Shown: piece after piece, positions 26,692-36,786 of the stretch
How positions within the stretch are numbered: the first letter of the stretch is position 1
Layout of the letters: every line of letters begins with the position of its first letter
NCBI GenBank assembly: GCA_905250885.1
Contig: CAJNOQ010000122.1
Coordinates: forward strand, 1-64,000
Direction of reading: 5' to 3'
DNA: 64,000 bases
From: Didymodactylos carnosus
Taxonomy: Eukaryota; Rotifera; Eurotatoria; Philodinida; Philodinidae
Notes under the pieces: generated by a model
The model's database searches: none
Told to the model about the DNA's origin: nothing
Seen by the model: only the letters and a program-made list of their open reading frames with translations
Made by a program: the position numbers and the translations under genes

Positions 26692-26906
26692 TGTTGACCA
26701 GAAGTCTTTTGATTTTTAAGATTTTCTCCTGATTTTTAATTGTTTTTCTGTATCAATTTTATTTTTTCCAAAACTGAGATTATCAGTTCAGAAACAGAAT
26801 TTGTGAATCAAGATTCTAAATAATTGCACATTGAAAGAGTCCGCTGTGTGCTTATCGAATGTTCGCTTCACAAGAATATGAGATTAGTGAACTGGCAATT
26901 AACCCA
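26692..26906 (+). repeat. 215-bp repeat, copy 1 of a near-identical inverted pair
   Basis: Starts TGTTGACCAGAAGTC and ends CTGGCAATTAACCCA. The reverse complement recurs at 30394-30607 with only very few differences by eye (for example GAGATTATC against GAGGTTATC). Similarity ends abruptly at both sides. It is non-coding; short open frames on both strands across its right edge are chance. Confidence 0.9.
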
Positions 26907-27432
26907 TCGGAAAATGATAATACTATTTCATCAAAAAATATTTCAAAAAAAGTTTTTTTGAAAAAAACTATGTTTTTGAGAAAGTTATTGGATTTTTTTT
27001 GTTTTACTTGTCCAAGAAAAAATTGTCTAATACTCTCCTGTTTTTCTTCTGATTTCGAAAAAAATTTCCTGATCAACTCCTGATTTTTTACGAAAAACTA
27101 GATTTGGGCACCATGGTCAAGGTATAATAAGTAATACTGTAAATTCCTGTTCCAAACTATAACAATACAGTTATACACATGAAAAAAATGAAGAACAATC
27201 TTTCAAGTCATACTACTATCCATTTCAAAATATAGTGAACTCCGATATTTTTTAAGACCCTGCCGAATTTTGTTGCAGCATTTGTATTTAGAGAGAAGTG
27301 TAAAAACCTGATGAAAACTTAGTTTTACGGAGAATATGGTTTTGGGGTAGTTTTGACCAAAAACCAAAAAATACGTATTTCGTTAAAAACAGTTCCAAAT
27401 TATTTAAAAAGGATGTGGGCGGCTAAGATAGA

Positions 27433-27476
27433 AGCATTTTGTTGATCTCTTACCATTAAGAGGTCAACAAAATGCT
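27433..27476. repeat. Perfectly spaced short hairpin
   Basis: Two 20-nt arms, AGCATTTTGTTGATCTCTTA and TAAGAGGTCAACAAAATGCT, match at 19 of 20 positions with a 4-nt loop (CCAT). It may be an element end or a stem-loop in a transcript; no surrounding gene supports either. Confidence 0.8.
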
Positions 27477-27595
27477 GAAAGGACTGATAAAGCATGGATT
27501 TATAAGGTCAACAGCATCGATCAAAAAACAATCGGTAAATGAAAATTTACTATGAATAGAAAATTTTAGATTAAAGTTAATCTGATCTGTGTTAA

Positions 27596-27931
27596 AGAGG
27601 TTGTCACATTAGAAGACGTGGGTCTTCTAATTTGTCCTGAGTTTTTGAAGATTTTAGAGGGGTCTTGTATTACGTCCCAAAAATAGTATATACTATTTTA
27701 CAGTATGAACAAAGAACAAAGTCACATTTTGCTATCAGTTGTGAATAAAATAATTCTTTCTACTAAATAAATATATATCTTCGTATAGGCGTGCTAATAT
27801 TTTAAACTAAAATATCGTTTTGTTAGCAGTATAACTGACGTTTTTTTCGCAAAAGTCTTAAAAACAGGGGGTGTTCTATTTCAACTATTACATGAAGAAG
27901 CCGAGAAGGGTCTTCTAATGTGACAATCCCT
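27596..27931. mobile_element. piggyBac-like MITE flanked by TTAA
   Basis: This 336-bp element lies between TTAA at 27592-27595 and TTAA at 27932-27935. The left end reads AGAGGTTGTCACATTAGAAG and the right end, reverse-complemented, AGGGATTGTCACATTAGAAG; 18 of the 20 bases agree. TTAA targets are the mark of piggyBac-type elements, although the TIR does not start with the usual CCY. There is no open frame of note, so it is non-autonomous. Confidence 0.8.
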
Positions 27932-28857
27932 TTAATATTTTTACAACAGTTGTACTCTACCATGACCTCTTGTATGTTATCGTTATATTAAAACAAAGAT
28001 ATGGTAATATCTTGAAAATTATCGAATTATGAAAGGAATTAAAAATGAATAATATTTTATGTGGTGTAAAAAAGTTATAAAACTAGAATACTTACGAAAA
28101 GACCTAAAATATTTTTTATTATAATATGAAGAACATTCATTTTTTCGTATACTTTTTCAATAATACATTTATTGAATAAATTCTCTTCTTCATTGACTAT
28201 ATACGAAAGTCCTGGAAATGAGTTGAATGTAATACAAACCTACATTAATAAGCAGACAAAGAACTGAAGTGTCATTCAAAATTGTTTCTGTGTAAGATTG
28301 GTATGCTGAATACATACATACAGAATGAAATAATAATAAAAAATTTTGTTGAATTTAATGTAGAAACACAAAATTTCTTTCGTTTTTTTTATACAGATAT
28401 TCTTATAATTTACCTTTTGTAATAAAAATCTTGCTCAACATAATAATTATCGTGCTCAGATCTTCCTTGAATACTCTCAAGATGTAGTCACTGCGATGAA
28501 AAATACTTAGATAGCAATGCGTGCAAACCCAGGTGAATTATAACAGGCATTAATAGCCTATCCACTGATAATTAACTGGCTAACTAAAAAATGCCTCTTA
28601 AACGATACTAAGCTATTACAAAACTGACCATTACTGCCGTCATTAATTATGCCAGTTATTCCACCGTGACGTACTGCCTAAAAATAGCATTTGATTGTAC
28701 ATAGCAAAGAATAAAAAAAAGTTTTATCAGCAAATGCCATTTATCGGACCATTTGAAATAATCTCTAGTGAAATTTCTTGTATCGTAAGATCTTGGGTTA
28801 CAAATACCACAAGATCTTAGAATCTTGAAATTTCTTGAATTTCTCAAGTTGGCTTAC

Positions 28858-29292
28858 AAAGCCCCCAAGTCCATTTTCTTAGTTCATTCACGTCGTCAAT
28901 GCGGTCGTCGCTCCACGATCGTGCAACTCGTGTCACGATCGTTCAGAAGTCACTGTTGTCGTCACTGTTGTACTTTTCGAAAATTAGTAATTCGCAATCG
29001 TGAAGCGACAACAGCGACTTCTGAGCGAACGCCACACGACTGCGCGATCCGAGCGCGACCACCGTAAGAAAAAATTGTCATGTCGCGATCGCGTTTAATC
29101 GCGGCGCGTCTCCCGTGCAAATCCTATTCACCGTTTTGTTTTTCTTACGCGCCTGGTATATAACTCTTACTGATTTTTTAAAAATCGCGTCTTATTTTTC
29201 GAGTCTTACAGCGAACGCGTTACGCGATCCTGCCGCGAACTTTTAAAGAGACTCGCATCACGACATGCGATAAGAAAGTGGACTTGGGCTTG
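28858..29292. mobile_element. CG-dense element with inverted ends
   Basis: The left end AAAGCCCCCAAGTCCATTTTC and the reverse-complemented right end CAAGCCCAAGTCCACTTTC are related. Further inside, AGAAGTCACTGTTGTCG pairs with CGACAACAGCGACTTCT. The 435 bp are rich in CG (GCGATCGCG, CGCGAACG, GGCGCG words), in sharp contrast to the A+T-rich surroundings. The open frame on the plus strand at 28825-29067 is Arg/Ser/Cys-rich with no domain. It is likely a non-autonomous DNA transposon; the exact ends and family are uncertain. Confidence 0.65.
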
Positions 29293-30393
29293 ATAACAAG
29301 AAGTTTCACTAGTGTTGGCAATAAACAGGCATTTAACATAAAAGTTGAACACGCTGTTTTTTGACCGCTAGACATCTTTATATTATCTATGAAACAGTCG
29401 TTTGTCGGTAGAATGTCGATGAACTGCTCATAGTGGTTTTGTGTCAGAGTGAACATAATTAAAATATCGAAAACTTGAAAAGAATATTTTTTTGCAAGGG
29501 AAATCAGATGAAGAAAAAGGTCTATAAGGCGGTTACTAAGTAAGCAATAATGTTAAGACGCATTAAATGTGATAATTAAATGCTTGTTTTTAGACAGTTT
29601 CTAAACAAGAAAATGTCACTTTAAAGCATAAAAATGTTCCTTTTTTAATGCCCCAAAACAGGCAATAAATAGACAAAACTACGTACAGCAATTTAACACA
29701 CCTTGAATTCGATGTTGAAGGGCATTTAATAGGCAACTAATTACACAATTTTCGACGACCTGGAATGTTGAAAAATACGTCAGAATGTATTTTTTCCCCT
29801 AAAATACCTAGCACTAGAGTTTCATTGCGTTATTAAATCGATTTTTTTCTTTATAGTTATGCTCTAGGCAAAAAGGTAAGATCAATCGATTCATATCGTT
29901 GAAAACTAAGTAGTCTCATAACAATCACAAGAAACGATTCAGTTCCGATTCGTCGATTAGTTAAGTTAAAATTATTAAAATTCTCAAATCGTCGAGACTT
30001 TTTATTTATTTGACTCGCCGACACATTCAGATATGTACCATGAAACACAAATTTCTAATTAATGAAGCAAATAAGATGCTAGAGTAAGGAGCATTTATTC
30101 CTAATTATGTGATGAAAAACAGAGCACACCCATCAACTCATGTCGTTTTATAGGACGATACCATTAGAAACGTGTGCTGTAACATCCACAGCTGCATCGA
30201 TATACAAACTAGTGAAGAATTTATGTTTGTCTTTCGTAGTTTTATCACAAAAGATTTTTCTAAAAGCAAACATCTTTTTTTTATATTAGTTACGTTTGTC
30301 AAATGAATGTTTTAAAACGAATGAGCAAATAGAGAAAAATAACGTGTTTTGAGATGTATTCATTGTAAATAATCCCGAATGTGTTCAATTAGT

Positions 30394-30607
30394 TGGGTTA
30401 ATTGCCAGTTCACTAATCTCATATTCTTGTGAAGCGAACATTCGATAAGCACACAGCGGACTCTTTCAATGTGCAATTATTTAGAATCTTGATTCACAAA
30501 TTCTGTTTCTGAACTGATAACCTCAGTTTTGGAAAAAATAAAATTGATACAGAAAAACAATTAAAAATCAGGAGAAAATCTTAAAAATCAAAAGACTTCT
30601 GGTCAAC
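30394..30607 (-). repeat. 215-bp repeat, copy 2 (inverted)
   Basis: Reverse-complement partner of 26692-26906, starting TGGGTTAATTGCCAG and ending CTTCTGGTCAACA. The high identity means that the duplication is recent or that gene conversion keeps the pair alike. Confidence 0.9.
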
Positions 30608-32529
30608 AATTAGAAGCTGTTAGTGTCCTTACTGTTTTAAGTCCATCTACATTGAGCATCAACAGTTCTGTTGATTATTAATGTCTGTTGAGGAGTAGAT
30701 TTTGACTATTTCTTGCAATATTTGGAACGAGAAGCAAAAGTGCCAACACGCAGATAAGAACATATGTACGGTATGGTGCATACAAATGTTGCGTATACAA
30801 CAAATAGACATACAAACAAACCATATAACATCAAACACTTCGCTTCTGTTTACAATACCAACCGAAGCTCGAATGTCCATTAACATGTTGAATAGTTTTC
30901 TATTTATTTTGTTGCTATAGAATGTTTGAGGCTATAAATATTAATGTACAATTTTATGTGATTCACATTCTCTACAATGTTCAGTAAATTCTATTTTATC
31001 TGTTCGGTAATGAGAATGCTATTCTTAACTTATAGCTGTGACACGTAATATTGCTGAACAAGGGCTATGGATAGTTCGAAAATAATTTCTCCAGGGATCA
31101 AATACAAATTATAAACTTGTCATGATTAACAATAAAAAATTGAGTAAAAAAAATGTAATTCTTAATAAATGTTCAAATGTCTCCTATCGCTTCTTGTCAT
31201 ATTCATGATCTCACCTAAAGAAACTTATCTTTTACCAATTATATAACAATAGAATCAAAGCGAAATGATATAAAAACGATAGCATCATGTTGATTCTAAT
31301 AGCTATACCAAACCTTCCGATTACCAATCGAAACGACGATATGTGGAATGGTTTTATAGTTGGTAAAAAATGTTAGCTCCAACGTCTTTGTATAGTATAT
31401 CAACGATTGACACAACTGGACGTGCATATCTTAAACAACTTCATAGCGCACACTGGTTCTCTCTTAAAATCTCTTTATTCTTTTTTATGAGCTTTTGTTG
31501 TGGTTTACTGTAAAAGTTCCAAAAAACGTTATGAATATGCATTGGTTCGTGCTACCACAGGTAACCATTAGTAAGATGGAACCAGTATAGGACTACTTTG
31601 TGTTAAATACTACTGCAGAAGGTTTTAACTCTTTCAATTATCGATGTCAATTGAAACGTCTAGCAAATTTTGTTCTCTCAAATTGATTTATATTATCCAA
31701 GGTTACGCTAGATGATTTGTGGAAACTTTTTATTATAATATCATCTGTAATAGGGGTGGCACATTACTATTACTTTTAAGAGTAATCCAAATATTGTATA
31801 TATTCCTATTACCAGCAACAGTAAAACTGGAAAGTATTACAAACAAGTATACAAAAGCAACAAAAATCACAGCATATTTTATCAGCTTTCAGGTCCAGAC
31901 TGTTTTCAACTTCTATCTGCAGACTTAGAAACTCGTCCTATGCACCCGATTAGGGTGCATATATGTACATCTTAATCAGTCATAACGATAGTTAACAACA
32001 ACAACAAATAAAGACTTATCGAACACGGATAACTGAAATAATAGAAATTGTATACTTAATTGTAAAAGACTGATATTTCATATGAGACTAATTGCTGACA
32101 GAGTGTATACAACACATACAAAAGTGTAGTTAACAGGGCCCGATTTTCATTCCTTCATATATCAGGCATCCTGGGACTCACTCTCCACTCACTCAAACTC
32201 AATTGTCTCGCTCCCTATGTCAAAACCCTTAAAGATCGATCGAGATCTCTGCTAGGTGATGGAAGGCAGGGGCTTATTCACTCATAGAAAACTTTTGAAA
32301 ATATTCAAATGAAAAATGCCCTCATCGTTTCCCTTCTTTAGTAAACGAAAACACAATAAATATTTATTGGGTTCCAAAGTGGAAAATGTCAGCTAATAAA
32401 ATGAAATAGTAGAATTCTAGCGTGTAAGTCTTCTTTTTCTTTTTCTGTATGCCACATATCCATATCTGAATGTAACATTAGAAGACATTCGATGTATCTA
32501 TCCTTATCTATCCTCTTTATCTATCACTA
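30608..32529. other. Intergenic, no recognised gene
   Basis: Only short open frames on opposite strands over the same bases (for example 30659-30920), with no domain. A G+C-richer patch at about 32140-32280 may be an old repeat fragment. Confidence 0.45.
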
Positions 32530-33110
32530 CGGTTACACTACGCAGATAATCACGATTATCTTTAATGATTAAACATGTTCTAGTGTAACCGCAATTTTTT
32601 TGGATCATGATTAACGAAATTAATCACGATGAACAGAATTGTGTATAACCACACTAATCACGATTAAAAAGATAATCGTGATTTAACTTCTGATAGCTAT
32701 TAGTATAAATACTCAGTGCGCAGGAGAGAACTTATTTTCGTGTCGGCAAAGTTAAAATGAATACAGTAACACTTTTTAATCTGATTAAACGGAGAAAATT
32801 GTTGAATAAAGACATAAACGGCGTTCAAAAAACGTTACATATATATATGATATATGATATATCGGCTTTGTTGTTTCCACTGCTAAATTGTTTCACAAGA
32901 AGGCCAAGATCTATCTGGCAAATTCAAAGGAATCAATGCTTTTATGAAGTGGGCGTGCAAAAATTCAGCAATGATGCGTTTAAACAAAGTTTTCGAGTAA
33001 ACAAGCAAGTTTTTGAATATTTACTAACAACTGTTGGCCTTGAAATGACAAAAAAAACAACACATATGCGCTCAACAATCGGCAGTTACAATTTATTAGT
33101 AGATAAATAA
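32530..33110 (+). mobile_element. PIF/Harbinger-like transposon 5' part with transposase N-terminus
   Basis: The left section (about 32530-32690) has GGTTACACTA…TAGTGTAACC and repeated GATTAATCAC/GTGATTA words, looking like a terminal plus subterminal repeat region. An open frame from ATG 32757 to 33110 then encodes 117 residues. Its middle reads RRPRSIWQI, and FRVNKQVFEYLLTTVGLEM plus TKKTTHMRSTIG follow. This is the N-terminal pattern of Harbinger transposases (arginine-rich start, a FRM…FDELL-type helix, TNMRKAI), placed before the DDE_4 nuclease domain. The nuclease domain is absent and unrelated sequence follows 33110, so the copy is truncated. Confidence 0.65.
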
Positions 33111-33471
33111 ATTGCGCCGTTTCTAGAATAAATGGCTTACCCACATTTTTTTCGGAATAAATGTCTCCCTACCGTACAAAGAAAAAATGTCTCGTAGTAG
33201 GGAATTTCTAGCATAAATCGTTAAGCCATTTATTGCTTTCTATAATAAATGGCTGTATGTGCGACGGGAGAAGCTTAGCGGTGGAGTCCGTTCCCTAGAC
33301 AAAAATAATTTGAGGAATCTTATAAGAATCTTACTCAATTCTTATATAAGCACTTCCACGAAAGTGACAAGAATTCTGCTGAATCTTATAAGAATGTTTT
33401 AAGAATCTCACAAGAATTCATAAGAAATCGGTGAGAGCCAGCAAAATTCGTATGTTACTCTTTTCAGATTC
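33111..33471. repeat. Degenerate A/T-rich repeats of AAGAATCTTATAAG type
   Basis: At about 33315-33430 there are several loosely spaced copies of AATCTTATAAGAAT-like words, the same motif that forms the outer ends of the adjoining fold-back element. At 33118-33250 there are three copies of an AATAAATGGCTTACC/AATAAATGGCTG-type sequence. No gene was seen. Confidence 0.5.
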
Positions 33472-33928
33472 TTATACGATTCTTATAAGATTCTTGTAAG
33501 ATTCTTACGAGAAACACGATCAAATCTCCTACAGAAAAATCCCAATATAGTGCTGAAAAAAGTTCGGCACTACCAATGTGGACGGCATGCTGTGTTGCAC
33601 CGATATGTACTATCCCATACAGAAGAAAAAACCGCCTAAAAAAGCGGTTTTTTTTACGCGGTCGTTGACCGCGGTTTTGTGCGGGCAAAGCGATTATTTT
33701 GAAACAAATTCGGGTGACTACAGCGGTTTTTTACATAGCTATTTAGCCGCTTTGATCGCTTTTTTAGGCGGTTTTTTCTTCGATTTTTTCTGTATGGGTA
33801 GTACATACCGGTGCAACACAGCATGCCGTCCACACTGGTAGTGCCGGACTTTTTTCAGCACTATATTGGGATTTTTCTGTAGGAGATTTGATCATGTTTC
33901 TTACAAGAATCTTATAAGAATCGTATAA
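33472..33928. mobile_element. Fold-back element with about 175-bp arms
   Basis: The left arm (about 33472-33647) and right arm (about 33748-33928) are near-perfect reverse complements apart from small indels. The outer end is TTATACGATTCTTATAAGAT, the middle GGACGGCATGCTGTGTTGCA (right arm complement identical), and the inner part AAAAACCGCCTAAAAAAGCG. The 100-bp loop contains further short hairpins (ACGCGGTCGTTGACCGCGG). It is non-coding; open frames on both strands are a by-product of the palindrome. Confidence 0.85.
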
Positions 33929-34599
33929 CATATGTTATAACAATTGTGAGTATCCTTGGTGTAATATCGCTTTGCCGTTAGTGACTCTCAGGATGTAGCG
34001 ATGATCAGTTCGGTTCTGTTTCACACACGCAGGATTGGGGCTCAGCCATTCCGCCTCATTCGCAGAATATTAGATTGGCTCTAACAACGAACTGATCCCA
34101 GTGATAATATCTACGGATATACATTCTCTGAAAGTCCAAGCGTAATGTTTTCTTCACATACGGCAAACGTTACCTTACGGTAAAACTCACTAGCGAGCTA
34201 TGAAACATTTAACCACTATCTCTTTTATTCTGAGATCAAATGCCAGTTATATGGCAAACCATAACTGAAAAATATATGAGAAAAAACTATTAATATGGTT
34301 CTTATGACAAGCAGAAAGGATTTACACAAAGACAGGGCGTGTTAATAAAACTGCTGTGTACACGTTTGATCTCAACTTCAAAGTGAGTCTGAGGTGAATG
34401 ATTGACCCTGACTGCATTATGTTCCCGACGAGAAAACCGGGTAAAATACGGTGAAATCAGTGTTTCAGCTACCTTCGAACAATCTTTCTTTTCAAGAACC
34501 ATTGCATGTAAGTCACGACCGACGTTCTTCAATCGATGTTCTCGAAACTTTTCCAAAGTAGGGGGCTTTTGTAGACCAAACATTTTAAGGAATTTTGTA
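33929..34599. other. Unassigned stretch between two fold-back elements
   Basis: A minus-strand open frame at 34302-34583 (from MFGLQKPPTLEKFREH) has mixed composition but matches no family I know. It could be a decayed element ORF. Nothing else is supported. Confidence 0.4.
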
Positions 34600-34938
34600 G
34601 TAACTAGCCTAAACTGTCCTCTTCAAAATGGGAGCCAAGCGATACTTTGATTTTGAGTGATCTGGCCGTGGTATCTGATTTCCATGGAGCACCAGGACTG
34701 GCACACAGTGGCCTCCAGTGACCTTGAAAGAGGCAGACTAACATAAGGTAAGATAAAATAAACGCTGCCATCAGATTTAGCATGCTCGACTATGTACTTA
34801 TCTTCTTCTTTCAAGGTCACCGGAAGCCACTGTGTGCCAGTCCTGGTGCTCTATAGAAATCAGATACCACGGCGAGATCACTCAAAATCAAAGTATCGCT
34901 TGGCTCCCATTTTGAAGAGGACAGTTTAGGCTAGTTAC
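34600..34938. mobile_element. Fold-back element with 132-bp arms
   Basis: The left arm 34600-34731 and right arm 34807-34938 are reverse complements with about 5 mismatches. Each starts GTAACTAGCCTAAACTGTCC outside and ends at ACCTTGAAAGA inside, with a 75-bp spacer. It is non-coding. A strongly diverged relative of one arm lies at about 52150-52275. Confidence 0.88.
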
Positions 34939-35997
34939 TCACAAAAAAATCAATCTATTGCTGCTTTATCGCTTAGAGTTACAAAACGGTTTTCTAGAGA
35001 TCTCCTAGAAAATCGATCAGTGAGAAGTACTTTCAACTTTATTTTAGTTATAAAAAGATAAGTTAAAGCCTTGGCTATCTAATCGCAAAAATCAGAAGTC
35101 TCTATCGCTTTTCGTTCTTCAGTTATTCAAAACCACTGACCGGCATATGAAAATCCATCAGAAGGGAACCTATTGGAAGTACTCTCGGTGAAACTCGCAC
35201 ATAGAACCGCGTTAATAATAGAATTAACTTGTTGTTGTATTACCGTTGAATTCCTTGTGAAAAGTTGCATATCAAACTGGTTTTTATTGAAATTTTAATA
35301 TACTATAGCAGAAATGTACTGATTGAAGCAAGCCTCTAGAACTCGGTGCCCCCGACCGAGCCCCCCAAGCCATTTTAGCGAAACCCACAAATCGCAGGAT
35401 GGACTATGATAGTACACCTGGTGTACTTCAGCAGTATACTGGGGGGCTTCGGAATTGCCCCGTTTCGATGGAGAAAATCATTTCTCAAAATCGCTCAAAA
35501 TGGTCATTTTTGGGCAAAAATGCAACTTTCAAAGCGTCTGTGTTGGAAACGAAAGCACCGGAGACCGTCAAACGTTTACCAGATATACTTTGGCATATAA
35601 TCTATTTGAAAATTTTTTAAGTGGGTTTTTTAAATCTGCGAATTTTTTAATCTGCGAATAACGTCAATCCAGCTGAACAAAAGTCTATGCCTCCTCAAGT
35701 AACACCCTCTCAAAAGCGGCAACAACCGCTACAGCCTACAAACCCACTCATCTATCCAACAAAGCTTCAGCATCGCCACCTCTGACAATGTGTTCGCGAC
35801 TGGACCGCTACCACCACGATCAAAATGACAACGGCACAACAATCAATGATCATGCAGCTGGTGAAGGATCCCCACCAACTGACTATTCCCTTACCTTGTA
35901 AATGTTCCATTACACCAGATGACATTTCACTGTCGTCGCATCAATGATCATTTGGCGACGATGAGTTTCACAGCAACTGAATCAATGATCATGCATC
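34939..35997. other. Intergenic, repeat-like
   Basis: The patch 35333-35470 is richer in G+C and contains GTACACCTGGTGTAC, a perfect palindrome apart from its centre. The patch 35860-35997 holds three copies of ATCAATGATCAT. No gene is supported. Confidence 0.45.
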
Positions 35998-36129
35998 TGC
36001 CCGGGCAAAGACTGCCGGTGGCCGGGCGGCGTTTAGTCTAGCCGACCTCTGGATACGCCAATAGTTAAAAAAGTCCTTATGTTAATAAGTCGATCATGGA
36101 ATAGAATGCGGAGTGTTACACCCAGTGTA
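35998..36129 (+). repeat. 130-bp repeat, copy A
   Basis: Starts TGCCCGGGCAAAGACTGCC and ends GTGTTACACCCAGTGTA. A direct copy lies at 36656-36786, about 90% alike by eye. Confidence 0.85.
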
Positions 36130-36655
36130 AAAATGATCACAGCATGCTCGTCTACCTATAAGAGAAACCGATTCACATGACATGTTATGGCTAACACTAG
36201 TGACGCCTTCAAATTCACGTTATTTGTCATTAAATCCTCTGGCTGAGGACGGAACAAAAAGAGACTTAATGCTTTACACTCGAAAAAATTCTTCTTGTGT
36301 ACAGCTTTCTCTTTCGAATCATCTATTTGTTCTCGGCTATGCCTGATCGTATGGATCTGGAAAAAGACGATTTGAATCTTTAAGAGCTGTAGATCAATGA
36401 ACTTCAACTAACATAAGCTTTTTTCAGCTAGCCTGTTAGGTTATGAGTAGTTAAAAATAGTGGCAAATTCGTGGGTGGTAGGGCAGTGCCCCACGACCTT
36501 TAAAAAAATCCATCCACGATAGTTTAAATTTTTTCCACAACTGAAATACAGTTGCTCAATTCTCACTTTCTTAAGAGAGAGACAATACAATGTATCTGTA
36601 CTTTTATGAAAAGGACAAAAATCTTAGTGGAAATATTATTTTTTGTTTTTCCCGG

Positions 36656-36786
36656 TGCCCGGGCAAAAACTGCCAGTGGCTGGGCGGCGTTCGGTCTAGC
36701 CCACCTCTGGTTACGCCACTAGTTAAAAAGTCCTTATGTTAATAAGTCGATCATGGAATAGAACGTGGAGTGTTACACCCAGTGTA
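36656..36786 (+). repeat. 130-bp repeat, copy B
   Basis: Direct repeat of 35998-36129 with the same sharp limits; the shared core is AAAGTCCTTATGTTAATAAG. The 526 bp between the copies have no gene. The pair may be the shared end of two insertions of the same element. Confidence 0.85.

Larger units (their letters stand above)
26907..30393. other. 3.5-kb interior between the two inverted 215-bp repeats
   Basis: No transposase or other gene is recognised in this interval. It contains the hairpin at 27433-27476, the TTAA-flanked element at 27596-27931, a possible small inverted element at about 28535-28655 (ATAACAGGCATTAAT against ATTAATTATGCCAGTTAT), and the CG-dense element at 28858-29292. 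A minus-strand open frame at 29220-29456 (starting MFTLTQNHYEQFIDIL) has plausible amino-acid composition but no family I recognise. Confidence 0.5.

Noticed and set aside
26852-27083. Overlapping open frames on both strands
   Set aside because: Low-complexity Lys/Phe sequence from poly-A/T runs at the edge of the 215-bp repeat.
28825-29067. Arg/Ser/Cys-rich open frame on the plus strand
   Set aside because: It falls within the CG-dense inverted-end element; its composition follows the DNA and it has no domain.
33464-33841. Open frames on both strands
   Set aside because: They are mirror images produced by the fold-back palindrome.
34302-34583. Minus-strand open frame starting MFGLQKPPTLEKFREH
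   Set aside because: Composition is plausible but no family, partner exon or splice pattern supports it; kept only as a remark.
35998-36786. LTR element or solo LTR pair
   Set aside because: The 130-bp direct repeats are short, there is no coding or primer-binding-type sequence between them, and no TG…CA ends with target duplication.
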